A stretch of 6,037 bases of DNA from Reyranella sp. (GCA_016780605.1 JADHLS010000359.1:1-6037); one strand, 5' to 3'. Positions 1 to 6,037 are shown, counted from the first letter of the stretch. The notes: generated by a model from the letters alone, not told the origin. Translations and numbers: made by a program.

Positions 1-147
1 GAACAAGGTTGACTTGCCGGCGCCGTTGGGTCCGATGACGCTGGTGATCGAGCCCGGCTCGACGGTGAACGAGACGTCGGCGATCGCCTGCAGGCCACGA
101 AAGCGCTTGCTGAGCGCCTCGACACCCAGGATCGGCGCGGCACTCAT
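1..147 (-). CDS. livG: Branched-chain amino acid-type ABC transporter ATP-binding protein (LivG-like), N-terminal fragment
   Basis: This is the start of an ABC ATPase that would power the two permeases encoded just upstream of it, on the cytoplasmic face of the membrane. Only 49 residues lie in the window; the gene continues past the left edge. The protein begins MSAAPILGVEALSKRFRGLQ, a typical opening in which the aromatic A-loop region precedes the first strands. A full Walker A motif, GPNGAGKST, sits at about residues 39-47. Signature, Walker B and H-loop lie outside the window. The ATG at 147-145 overlaps the livM stop codon (ATGA), and no good Shine-Dalgarno is seen, so translation is probably coupled to livM. 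LivG is preferred over LivF because it directly follows LivM and has the LivG-like 'SKRFRGLQAI' opening. A LivF cannot be ruled out from this fragment. Confidence 0.93.
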   Translation of the reverse strand, partial: MSAAPILGVEALSKRFRGLQAIADVSFTVEPGSITSVIGPNGAGKSTLF

Positions 148-1118
148 TCGGCAGGCACCGTTGCGGCCGCGCGGCGGCGCAGCTTCCAGCTCGTCACCAG
201 GCCCAGCACGCCGCCCGGCGCACTCAGCACCAGCAGCACCAGCAGCAGGCCGGTCGCGAACAGGTGGAAGTCGAGCAGGCGCGCCAGGATCACCTGGGTG
301 ATGAAGACCAGCATGAAGGCGCCGATGATCGGGCCGAACAGCGTGCCCATGCCGCCCAACAGGGAGTAGACGATCAGGCTCAAGTTGGTGTCGTCGCGAT
401 AGACCGAATCGGTGGTGATGTAGCCCAGCGAATGGGCATAGATGACGCCGAGCAGCCCGGTCAGCACGGCGCTGGCCACGAAGGCGATGCGCTTGTAGTG
501 CTCGGTGGGCACGCCCAGCATGCGGGCGGTGTCCTCGTCCTCGCGGATGCTCAAGAGGCCGGCGCCGAAGCGGCTGCGCTGGATCTGCCAGGCGATCAGG
601 AACACGACGACGCCGGCCGCGAGATAGAGTTCGTAGAAGAAGGTCGCCGGATCCCAGGCGGGCGGCGCGATGACCGGGAAGTTGAGACCGAGCGAGCCCT
701 GCAGCGCATCGATGTTGTTGTTGAGCTCGGCGCAGACATGGCAGACGCCCAGCATGGCGATGGCGAAGAAGGTGCCGCGCAACCGCAGGATGGGATAGGC
801 GACCGCCGCCGACAGGATGGCGCAGGCAATGCCGCCCACCAGCAGGCCGGCCGGCAGCAGCAACGCCGGCGGAAGGCCGGTCATGCGTTCCTCGGCCAGA
901 CCGGCGGCGAAGGCGCCGACGCCGATGAAGGCGGCGTGCCCGAAGCTCGCATAGCCGGCAAAGCCGCCCAGGATCGTCCAGGCGACGGCGAGGCCCGCCG
1001 AATAGAGCATGAGCTGGCCGACGCGCACATAGAACGGCGGCAGCACCAGCGGCGCCAGCGCCAGCACAATGGCGCAGCCCACGACAACGGCGATGAAGGC
1101 GGCGGGCTTTTCAGTCAT
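144..1118 (-). CDS. livM: Branched-chain amino acid-type ABC transporter permease (LivM-like)
   Basis: A 324-residue integral membrane protein that should form half of the transport channel in the inner membrane, paired with the LivH-like protein. Several hydrophobic segments are visible: about residues 7-27, 36-54, 60-75, 84-108, 114-130, 162-178, 210-230, 246-272 and 284-305. Family landmarks are GYASFGHAAFIGVGAF (55-70), the cytoplasmic coupling-type loop RSRFGAGLLSIREDEDTARM with LGV (181-203) that contacts the ATPase, and GGMGTLFGPIIGA (255-267). Length is normal for the family. The frame stays open upstream into livH, but the ATG at 1118-1116 is chosen because the family N-terminus starts there and it overlaps the livH stop (ATGA). 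No strong Shine-Dalgarno is present, which suits translational coupling. The C-terminus is basic (WKLRRRAAA) and ends in an ATGA overlap with the ATPase gene. Confidence 0.95.
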   Translation of the reverse strand: MTEKPAAFIAVVVGCAIVLALAPLVLPPFYVRVGQLMLYSAGLAVAWTILGGFAGYASFGHAAFIGVGAFAAGLAEERMTGLPPALLLPAGLLVGGIACAILSAAVAYPILRLRGTFFAIAMLGVCHVCAELNNNIDALQGSLGLNFPVIAPPAWDPATFFYELYLAAGVVVFLIAWQIQRSRFGAGLLSIREDEDTARMLGVPTEHYKRIAFVASAVLTGLLGVIYAHSLGYITTDSVYRDDTNLSLIVYSLLGGMGTLFGPIIGAFMLVFITQVILARLLDFHLFATGLLLVLLVLSAPGGVLGLVTSWKLRRRAAATVPAE

Positions 1119-1990
1119 CGAGATGGCGCGAAGGCGTTGCCAAGCAGGCCCTGCGGCCGCACCAGCAGCAGCAGCACGAGCAGCAGGAACATGGTGACGT
1201 TGGGAAACGAAGGACCGATGTACTGCGCGGTCAGCGTGCTCACCACGCCAAGCAGCAGGCCGCCGATCAGCGCGCCGGCCGGGCTGCCGACGCCGCCCAA
1301 CACGACGACGACGAAGGCGTTCAGCGTCCACGTCCCCTCGTCGGCCGGCGAGAAGGGCAGGATGATGCCGATGACGATGCCCGAGGCGCCGGCAAAGGCG
1401 GCCGACACGGCGAAGGTGAGCGCATAGACGTGGCGCACGTTCACGCCGCAGAGGCGCGCGGCCAGTGTCTGCTGGGCGGTGGCACGGATGACGCGGCCCA
1501 GCGGCGAGAACTTGAGCAAGGCCGCCAGGCAGGAGAGCAGCACCAGGCTCGCCAACAGACAGCTGACACGTACCGCGTCGAACGAGATCGGCCCCAGCTT
1601 GAACGAGGCGAAGGCATAGCCCGGCGTGATGTTCTTCATGTCGGGCGAGAACACCCAGATCATGGTGTTCTGCAGCATCAGCGCCACGCCGAAGGTGAGC
1701 AGCATGGAGCCGAGCGGCGAGCGGTCGACGGCGCGCTGGATCAGCAGGCGCTGGTAGGCGTAGCCGACCACGAACAGCACGGCCATGACCATCGGCATGG
1801 TGAGCAATGGGTCGATCCGGAGCGTGGCTGACAGGATCAGCGCCAGATAGGCGCCCAGCAGCACCAGGATGCCGTGGCTGAGATTGATGACGTGCAGCAC
1901 GCCGAAGATCAGCGAGAAGCCCACGGCCGCGAGCGCATAGATGCCGCCCAGCACGAGGCCGTCGGCCAGAGTCTGTAGGACCAGACTCAT
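1115..1990 (-). CDS. livH: Branched-chain amino acid-type ABC transporter permease (LivH-like)
   Basis: A 291-residue inner-membrane permease, the partner of the LivM-like protein. It opens LADGLVLGGIYALAAVGFSL (8-27), the usual LivH start, followed by the conserved NLSHGILVLLGAY (36-48). Further landmarks are the coupling-loop region LGRVIRATAQQTLAARLCGV (164-183) and LGGVGSPAGALIGGLLLGV (231-249). About eight hydrophobic segments are seen. The C-terminal RPQGLLG (278-284) is also typical. The ATG at 1990-1988 is preceded by a Shine-Dalgarno GGAGGAG (2006-2000, 9 nt spacing). That site lies at the edge of, and partly inside, the arm of a hairpin in the palindromic repeat upstream, so access to it may depend on RNA folding. 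The TGA overlaps the livM start by 4 bp. Transport of branched-chain amino acids themselves is not certain; this family also moves amides, urea and aromatic acids. Confidence 0.95.
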   Translation of the reverse strand: MSLVLQTLADGLVLGGIYALAAVGFSLIFGVLHVINLSHGILVLLGAYLALILSATLRIDPLLTMPMVMAVLFVVGYAYQRLLIQRAVDRSPLGSMLLTFGVALMLQNTMIWVFSPDMKNITPGYAFASFKLGPISFDAVRVSCLLASLVLLSCLAALLKFSPLGRVIRATAQQTLAARLCGVNVRHVYALTFAVSAAFAGASGIVIGIILPFSPADEGTWTLNAFVVVVLGGVGSPAGALIGGLLLGVVSTLTAQYIGPSFPNVTMFLLLVLLLLVRPQGLLGNAFAPSR

Positions 1991-1999
1991 GAACGCACT

Positions 2000-2006
2000 C
2001 TCCTCC
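2000..2006 (-). promoter_or_regulatory. livH Shine-Dalgarno, partly buried in repeat hairpin
   Basis: On the minus strand the bases read GGAGGAG, followed by 9 nt and the livH ATG. Positions 2002-2006 belong to the arm 2002-2011, which pairs perfectly with 2015-2024. If that hairpin forms in the mRNA, the ribosome-binding site is largely masked. Sequestration is an inference from the pairing. Confidence 0.6.
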
Positions 2007-2137
2007 CCAACGAAGTTGGGGAGGTGTCGCCGTCATACGGCGACGGAGGGGTCATGGGCTTGCGCAACGACTGGGGCTCTTGACCCCTCCGTCCGCTGCG
2101 CGGACACCTCCCCTTCGCGGACTCCGCGAAGGGGAGG
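2002..2137. repeat. GC-rich nested palindromic repeat element (REP/BIME-like) between the binding-protein and livH genes
   Basis: This fills most of the gap between the binding-protein stop (2151) and the livH start (1990). Arms seen directly: 2002-2011 with 2015-2024 (10 bp, loop GAA); 2026-2033 with 2037-2044 (8 bp, loop CAT); 2042-2054 with 2081-2093 (13 bp, perfect); 2091-2096 with 2100-2105 (6 bp, loop TGC); 2107-2121 with 2123-2137 (15 bp, perfect); and an outer pair 2018-2028 with 2103-2113 (11 bp, perfect). Some arms share bases, so local hairpins and the long-range pairing compete. No T-tract follows any stem, so it does not look like an intrinsic terminator. Elements of this style recur in intergenic regions of alphaproteobacteria (background knowledge); the copy number in this genome is unknown. 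In an mRNA it could protect the upstream message or lower permease expression. Confidence 0.85.
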
Positions 2138-2150
2138 AACGCGATGGATG

Positions 2151-3395
2151 TCACGCCTTCTTGTCCCACGCCGGCTGCGGGTAGAGCGCCTTGGCCGAGG
2201 AGGCCTCCTGCGGGAACACGATCTCGAGCTTGGCCTTCTGCACCTGGCCGATCATGCTGCCCATGATGATGGCGTCGCCGTCGCCCTCGGGCGTGAACTT
2301 GATGCGGCTGTAGAAGGTCTCGTAGTCGGCCTTCGACAGGGCGTCGCGCACCGCCTCGGGGTCGGTGCTCTTGGCCGCCTGCATGGCGAGGATGTAGGTC
2401 TCGATGCAGGCCGCGGCGCCCGCCGTGTGATAGGCGATCGGGCGCGTGAACTTCTTCTTGTAGTACTCGACGAACTTCCGCGAATCGCCGAAGAACTTGT
2501 CCTTGTAGGGCACCGATTCGTCCCAGTAGGTCGAGCACATCAGGTACTCGGAGTACTTGCCCAGCGCCTCGCGGAACGACGCGAGCTGCGGACCGAGCCC
2601 CTGGAACAGGCCCTTCACGTTGGTGTTGCTGGCCACCATCTGGCGCGCGATCAAGAGTGAATCCTGGTCGTGCATGACGCAGACCAGCAGGTCGGGCGTG
2701 TTGGCGCGCACCGAACCCAGCACGCTCGACACGTCGGTCGGCTTGGCCGGCAGCTCGAACTCATCGAGCTTCTTGAAGCCCGCGGCATCGCAGGAGAGCT
2801 TGACGCCCTGGCCGGCGGTCTTGGAGAAGGCGTCGTTGGTCCAGATCACCGAGTAGGTCTGCGGCGTCGGCGTCAGCGTCTTGAACAGCGCCGCGGTCGA
2901 GGCGAACTGCCGCGTGGCGCGCGGATACATGCCGAAGACGTACTTGAAGCCCTTGGTGAAGATCGCGTCGGAGCCGCCGCCGGTCTGCACCATCGGCTTC
3001 TTGGCGCGCTCGGTGATGGCGGCGGTCGGCAGCACGATGTTGGAGCCGAACGAGCCCAGGAAGAAATTGGTGCCCCCGTCGATCTGGCGCTGGATCAGAG
3101 TGGTGGCGCGGGCCGGGTCGCTGGCATCGTCGAACAGCTTCAGCTCGAGCTTGTACTTCTCGCCGGCGATCTCGACGCCGCCCAGCACCTCGTTGAAGTA
3201 GCTGACGGCGGTGATGTAGCCGTTGTTGACGTTGAGGCCGGTCTCGGCCGCTGCACCGGTAAGCGGAACAGAGCCGCCGAACACCAGGGTCTTGGCCTGG
3301 GCGTGGGCCGATCGAAGGGCCGGAGCGGCGAGCGCGGCAGCACCAAGACTCGACATCACCTGACGACGAGTTGCCTTCTTGTTGTGCAGCGCCAT
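2151..3395 (-). CDS. Periplasmic substrate-binding protein of a branched-chain amino acid/amide-type (HAAT) ABC transporter
   Basis: A 414-residue periplasmic binding protein (Peripla_BP_6/LivJ-type, type I fold) that captures the substrate and delivers it to the LivH/LivM channel. The export signal has a twin arginine (TRRQVM, R10-R11), a hydrophobic stretch (about 16-27) and a likely cleavage site after AHA (30-32) or AQA (32-34), suggesting Tat or Sec export. The mature start KTLVFGGSVPLTGAAAETG (35-53) is the classic first strand with ligand-loop residues. LKLFDDASDPARA (86-97) and the LGSFGSNIVLPTAAI segment (113-127) also fit the family. The ATG at 3395-3393 is the only one near the signal peptide and has an AAGGGGA Shine-Dalgarno upstream; the frame is open further upstream but is not needed. 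Ligand class is not readable; homologues bind amino acids, amides, urea or aromatic acids. Confidence 0.93.
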   Translation of the reverse strand: MALHNKKATRRQVMSSLGAAALAAPALRSAHAQAKTLVFGGSVPLTGAAAETGLNVNNGYITAVSYFNEVLGGVEIAGEKYKLELKLFDDASDPARATTLIQRQIDGGTNFFLGSFGSNIVLPTAAITERAKKPMVQTGGGSDAIFTKGFKYVFGMYPRATRQFASTAALFKTLTPTPQTYSVIWTNDAFSKTAGQGVKLSCDAAGFKKLDEFELPAKPTDVSSVLGSVRANTPDLLVCVMHDQDSLLIARQMVASNTNVKGLFQGLGPQLASFREALGKYSEYLMCSTYWDESVPYKDKFFGDSRKFVEYYKKKFTRPIAYHTAGAAACIETYILAMQAAKSTDPEAVRDALSKADYETFYSRIKFTPEGDGDAIIMGSMIGQVQKAKLEIVFPQEASSAKALYPQPAWDKKA

Positions 3396-3429
3396 GATCA
3401 ATTCCCCTTCGTCCCCAACCACGCCGTCG

Positions 3430-3457
3430 AGCTTAGGAGGCGTCGACTTGAAGTCAA
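3430..3457 (-). promoter_or_regulatory. Candidate promoter for the binding-protein gene
   Basis: On the minus strand TTGACT (3457-3452) is followed after 16 nt by TAAGCT (3435-3430). The first is a good -35 match, the second a weak -10. The expected start would leave a leader of roughly 25 nt before the ATG at 3395. It could give the abundant binding protein its own transcript in addition to read-through from the SDR gene. The call rests on consensus resemblance only. Confidence 0.35.
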
Positions 3458-3458
3458 C
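3442..3458. promoter_or_regulatory. Operator-like 17-bp inverted repeat overlapping the candidate -35
   Basis: The bases GTCGACTTGAAGTCAAC form a near-perfect palindrome centred on 3450, with one mismatched pair (3444/3456). It overlaps the candidate -35 hexamer of the binding-protein gene. The position and size suit a dimeric repressor of the GntR or LysR kind, but no regulator gene is visible in the window. The functional reading is inference. Confidence 0.35.
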
Positions 3459-3495
3459 GTCGATGCCTACCGATCGATTGCGATGCGATTTCGCG

Positions 3496-4278
3496 CTAAC
3501 GATAGGCGCCGTCGACCGGCAAGGCGACGCCCGAGATGAAGCCTGCCGACTCCGAAAGCAAGAACTCGACCACTGCCGCGACATCGTCGCCGCTGCCGGG
3601 TTTGCCGGCCGGATAGCCGCCGAGAAGCGCCGCCCGCTCGGCGGGTTCCAGCCGGTCGAAGCGGTCGCGGATACGCGTGCCCTGCTCACCCAGGATCAGG
3701 CCCGGCATCAGCGCGTTCACGGTGACGCCCCACTCGGCAAGATCCTTGGCGAGCTGCGAGGTGAAGCCCAGAAGCGCGGCCTTTGCCGTGGCGTACGGCA
3801 GCCGGCCGGTGACGGTGGTGAGGGGCCCCTTCTCGCCATCGGCGATGATCGAGGAAAACAAAACGATGCGGCCGCGACGCTGCTTTCGCATCAACGGCAC
3901 AGCCGCGCGCGCCGCCAGAAAGGCGCTGGTCAGGTTGAGGTCGATGACGTGGGTCCAGTCCTTGAGCTCGAACTCCTCGATGTCGCGCGCCCGCTTGGGG
4001 CCGGCGCCGCCGGCGATGTGCACCAGGGCGTAGACGCCGCCGAACCGATTATCGGCACGCTCCACCGCCTCGATCACCTCGCGCTCGTCGGTCACGTTGG
4101 CACGACAGACCTCCAGCCGATCGGCGGAAGCGGCGAACTCCGATGTCAGCGCGTCGAGCGCGCCCTGGTTGGCATCGATCACGAACACCGCGTGACCGCT
4201 GTCGAGCAGGCGCCGCACGGTCGACTTGCCGATGCCGCCGGCGCCACCCGTGACGATCGCCGCTTTTGCTTCCACCAT
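3496..4278 (-). CDS. SDR-family NAD(P)-dependent oxidoreductase
   Basis: A 260-residue classical short-chain dehydrogenase/reductase, expected to be cytoplasmic and to oxidise or reduce a carbonyl/hydroxyl group using NAD(H) or NADP(H). Seen: cofactor motif TGGAGGIG (10-17); Asp35 at the end of the second strand (VFVIDA), which usually favours NAD; IAG (88-90) in place of the usual NAG; the structural Asn115 (DLNLTSAF); Ser142/Ser143; the catalytic pair Tyr162 and Lys166 (YATAK); PG at 192-193 (VNALMPG); and the C-terminal FISGVALPVDGAYR. Length is normal. The start at 4278 places the first strand a few residues in, as in the family; an ATG at 4320 would add 14 residues with no better ribosome-binding site. 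It is first in the minus-strand transporter group, 100 bp ahead of the binding-protein gene, suggesting its substrate relates to what is imported. The exact substrate is unknown. Confidence 0.92.
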   Translation of the reverse strand: MVEAKAAIVTGGAGGIGKSTVRRLLDSGHAVFVIDANQGALDALTSEFAASADRLEVCRANVTDEREVIEAVERADNRFGGVYALVHIAGGAGPKRARDIEEFELKDWTHVIDLNLTSAFLAARAAVPLMRKQRRGRIVLFSSIIADGEKGPLTTVTGRLPYATAKAALLGFTSQLAKDLAEWGVTVNALMPGLILGEQGTRIRDRFDRLEPAERAALLGGYPAGKPGSGDDVAAVVEFLLSESAGFISGVALPVDGAYR

Positions 4279-4381
4279 GCGATCCACCGATCCGTTTTCG
4301 TCCTCAGCGATTGAAGCCATACGACAGGCGGGCCTAACCTGCCACACGACTGTGGACTGGGGCGGAGCACGGGAGGACATC
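4279..4381. promoter_or_regulatory. Divergent regulatory region between the two SDR genes
   Basis: About 100 bp separate the two oppositely read SDR genes, so promoters for both should lie here. On the plus strand TTGAAG (4311-4316), an 18-nt spacer and TAACCT (4335-4340) give a weak promoter candidate. Two short inverted repeats are visible: CAGG 4325-4328 with CCTG 4338-4341, and CCACA 4342-4346 with TGTGG 4351-4355. Either could be a regulator site. No convincing minus-strand promoter hexamers were found, and part of the region may be coding if the left SDR starts at 4320. Confidence 0.45.
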
Positions 4382-5146
4382 GTGGGCGACAGAGTGGCCG
4401 GCAAGATCGCGCTTGTGACCGGTGCAGCGGCGGGACTTGGACGCGCCATCGCGCTGCGCCTCAGCGAGGAAGGCGCCTCGGTCGTGCTCGCTGATCTCGA
4501 TTCGGTCGGGCTCGCCGAGACAGAGCGTCAGATCAGGGCCACGGGACGCCCGGTGATGCCGTTCGTCGCCGATGTCACCGAAGAAGCGCCGGTCAAGACG
4601 TTGTTCGTGGAGATTTTCAAGGCGTACGGGCACCTCGACATCCTGGTCAACGATGTCGGTGGCGGCACGTCGGGTCACATCTGGGAAACCAAGCTCGAAG
4701 ATTGGGATTACATCCTTCGTCTTAACCTGCGCTCGGCCTTCCTGTGCACGCGCGAGGCCGCGGCGCACATGCGCGAACGCCGCTACGGGCGGATCATCAA
4801 TCTCAGCTCCGGCGCCCGCGAGGGCACGCCGTGGACCGCCTACTACATCGGCAATTCCGCCTACTCCGCCGCCAAGGCCGGCATCCACGGCTTTACCCGC
4901 GGCGTCGCGCTCGAGCTCGCGGAATACGGCGTCACCGTGAATGCCGTGGCGCCCGGCCCGATCGAGACCGAGAAGACGGCGCCGAGTTTCCGCAAGCTCG
5001 AGACGCTGGAATACGGGCCGGTGCGCGCCACGCCGTTGCGCCGCATCGGCGTGCCGGCGGACATCGCCAATGCCGTGCTCTATCTTGCCTCCGACGAGGC
5101 GAACTACATCACGGGCACGACGCTCGCCGTCGCGGGAGGACGCTAG
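4382..5146 (+). CDS. SDR-family NAD(P)-dependent oxidoreductase (FabG-like), GTG start
   Basis: A 254-residue classical short-chain dehydrogenase/reductase. Seen: cofactor motif TGAAAGLG (13-20); Asp38 after the second strand (VVLADLD), usually an NAD preference; ADV (63-65) that holds adenine; NDVGG (90-94) where most members have NNAG; Asn115 (RLNLRSAF); Ser142/Ser143; Tyr161 and Lys165 (YSAAK); PGPIET (191-196); and the C-terminal ITGTTLAVAGGR. The GTG at 4382 is chosen because GGGAGGA (4371-4377) lies just before it and the protein then starts at the normal distance from the first strand; no ATG is in a suitable place. The open frame runs further upstream, into the other SDR gene, but that part is not SDR-like. 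It forms an operon with the deacetylase-fold gene 3 bp downstream. Substrate is unknown; the FabG likeness is of fold, not proof of a fatty-acid role. Confidence 0.93.
   Translation: MGDRVAGKIALVTGAAAGLGRAIALRLSEEGASVVLADLDSVGLAETERQIRATGRPVMPFVADVTEEAPVKTLFVEIFKAYGHLDILVNDVGGGTSGHIWETKLEDWDYILRLNLRSAFLCTREAAAHMRERRYGRIINLSSGAREGTPWTAYYIGNSAYSAAKAGIHGFTRGVALELAEYGVTVNAVAPGPIETEKTAPSFRKLETLEYGPVRATPLRRIGVPADIANAVLYLASDEANYITGTTLAVAGGR
5134..5140 (+). promoter_or_regulatory. Shine-Dalgarno of the deacetylase-fold gene
   Basis: GGGAGGA lies within the last codons of the SDR gene, 9 nt before the ATG at 5150. It fixes that start and ties the two genes into one translation unit. Confidence 0.7.
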
Positions 5147-5149
5147 GCC

Positions 5150-6037
5150 ATGGACACCTCGAGCGAAATCGCCAACGGGCTCGATCGCGACATCGCCGCC
5201 CTCAAGGCCAAGGCCAACGACTTCGACGCGCGCCATCAGCTGATCGACAAGGTCACCTGGCCCAAGGGCGTGCGCATGGCGGTGAACTTCACCGCCGACT
5301 TCGACGCCATGCTGCTGCGCCGCCTGTTCAATGAGCCGCCGATGCAGCTCGCCAAGGGCGAGTTCGGCGGACGCGTCGGCATCTGGCGCCTGATCGACCT
5401 GTTCGACAGCAACGGCATCAAGGCCACGATCTTCACGCCCGGCCGTATCTGTGAGCTCTATCCGCGCGCGGTGAAGGCTGCGTCCGAGAGCGGGCATGAG
5501 ATCGCCGATCACATGTGGGAGCATCAAGTCCCGAAAGACCCCGAGCTCGAGCGCGATCACCTGCGCAAGGCCAAGGATGCGATCGAGAAGCTGACCGGCA
5601 AGCGGCCGATGGGCACGCGCAGCTGGCACACGCGCGAGCTGCTGCTCGAGGAAGGCTTTATCTACAACTCGCACGACACAATCGACCAGCTGCCGCATTA
5701 CGTCAGCGCCCCCGACGGCTCCAAGCCCCTGCTGAACCTGCCGTTCCACTACGCCATCGACGACGCGATGTTCTTCAGCTTCGCCTGGCTCAATACCGAG
5801 AACGACGCACAGCGCATGATGGACCCCGACCATGTCGAGGAGATCTGGTGGGCGGCCTTCCTGCAGCAATACCAGCAGGGCGGCTACCTCAACATCTGCA
5901 TGCATCCGTTCGTCTCCGGTCGGGCGCTGCGCATCGCCATGCTCGAGCGGCTGATCGGGCGCATGAAGGCGCTGCCCGGCGTGTGGTTCCCGACCTGCGA
6001 GCAGGTGGCGCGCCACGTGCTCGCCACCCATCCCGCC
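5150..6037 (+). CDS. Polysaccharide deacetylase-fold (NodB/CE4, PuuE-like) hydrolase, 3' end beyond the window
   Basis: At least 296 residues are in frame with no stop before the right edge, so the gene is nearly complete but open at the 3' end. The NodB-homology pattern is present: the first-motif acidic pair in NFTADFDAM (46-54, D50 and D52), GHEIADHMWEH (115-125) with H121 and H125 spaced as metal ligands, KRPMGTRSWH (151-160), and a late HPFVSGR (252-258) followed by ALRIAMLERLI. The last motif and the general layout resemble the cytoplasmic PuuE/HpPgdA/cyclic-imide-hydrolase branch rather than cell-wall chitin deacetylases. No signal peptide is visible at MDTSSEIANGLDRD, which also points to the cytoplasm. 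It would hydrolyse an amide-type bond, either an N-acetyl group or a cyclic amide/imide. Its place beside an uptake system and two SDRs favours small-molecule catabolism; this is inference. Confidence 0.88.
   Translation, partial: MDTSSEIANGLDRDIAALKAKANDFDARHQLIDKVTWPKGVRMAVNFTADFDAMLLRRLFNEPPMQLAKGEFGGRVGIWRLIDLFDSNGIKATIFTPGRICELYPRAVKAASESGHEIADHMWEHQVPKDPELERDHLRKAKDAIEKLTGKRPMGTRSWHTRELLLEEGFIYNSHDTIDQLPHYVSAPDGSKPLLNLPFHYAIDDAMFFSFAWLNTENDAQRMMDPDHVEEIWWAAFLQQYQQGGYLNICMHPFVSGRALRIAMLERLIGRMKALPGVWFPTCEQVARHVLATHPA

Noticed and set aside
264..1427. Plus-strand open frame (387 codons) opposite livM and livH
   Set aside because: Gln/Ala/Gly/Asp-rich shadow of membrane-protein coding sequence in a GC-rich genome; no recognisable domain or ribosome-binding site.
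144..2036. Apparent 630-residue LivH-LivM fusion frame
   Set aside because: The first half is the wrong frame of livH. LivH motifs are in another frame, and the ATGA overlap marks the true livM start.
2107..2137. Rho-independent terminator after the binding-protein gene
   Set aside because: The 15-bp stem is strong but no T-run follows on either strand, and it is part of a larger palindromic element.
2002..2137. CRISPR array or insertion-sequence end
   Set aside because: There are inverted, not regularly spaced direct repeats, and no spacers or transposase gene.
2151..3689. 512-residue version of the binding protein
   Set aside because: The extra 98 residues read through the intergenic gap and the end of the SDR gene; the signal peptide starts at the ATG at 3395.
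4226..4381. N-terminal extension of the plus-strand SDR
   Set aside because: This stretch overlaps the other SDR gene and precedes the Shine-Dalgarno at 4371-4377; the encoded residues are not SDR-like.
4334..6031. Long minus-strand open frame (565 codons) opposite the SDR and deacetylase-fold genes
   Set aside because: It is a high-GC antisense shadow: low-complexity Arg/Ala/Gly-rich sequence with no domain, while the plus strand carries clear family motifs.

Overview
The window comes from a high-GC bacterium, most likely an alphaproteobacterium of the Bradyrhizobium/Reyranella/Rhodospirillales kind. This assignment rests on the GC-rich codon use, the gene content (a branched-chain-amide-type ABC transporter beside short-chain dehydrogenases and a deacetylase-fold hydrolase), and a GC-rich palindromic intergenic repeat of a style common in that class. 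Species cannot be read from the sequence.

Left and centre, minus strand (about 1-4278): a transporter operon read right to left. It starts with an SDR-family oxidoreductase (3496-4278), followed after a 100-bp gap by a Tat- or Sec-exported periplasmic substrate-binding protein (2151-3395). After a 160-bp gap filled by a structured palindromic repeat come two permeases, LivH-like (1115-1990) and LivM-like (144-1118), and the first 49 residues of a LivG-like ATPase (1-147), which runs off the left edge. LivH-LivM and LivM-LivG are joined by 4-bp ATGA overlaps. A LivF-like second ATPase would be expected further left.

Right, plus strand (4382-6037): a divergently transcribed pair, a second SDR oxidoreductase (4382-5146, GTG start) and, 3 bp later, a polysaccharide-deacetylase-fold (NodB/CE4, PuuE-like) protein from 5150 that runs off the right edge. 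About 100 bp between the two SDR genes must hold the control signals for both directions.

Taken together this looks like an uptake-and-catabolism locus. A periplasmic binding protein and HAAT-type ABC transporter bring in a small, probably amide- or carboxylate-containing compound. Two SDRs and a cytoplasmic deacetylase/amidohydrolase-like enzyme may process it. The substrate cannot be named from sequence. The most notable non-coding feature is the nested palindrome between the binding-protein and permease genes, which overlaps the livH ribosome-binding site. No RNA genes, CRISPR arrays, insertion sequences or prophage genes were seen.
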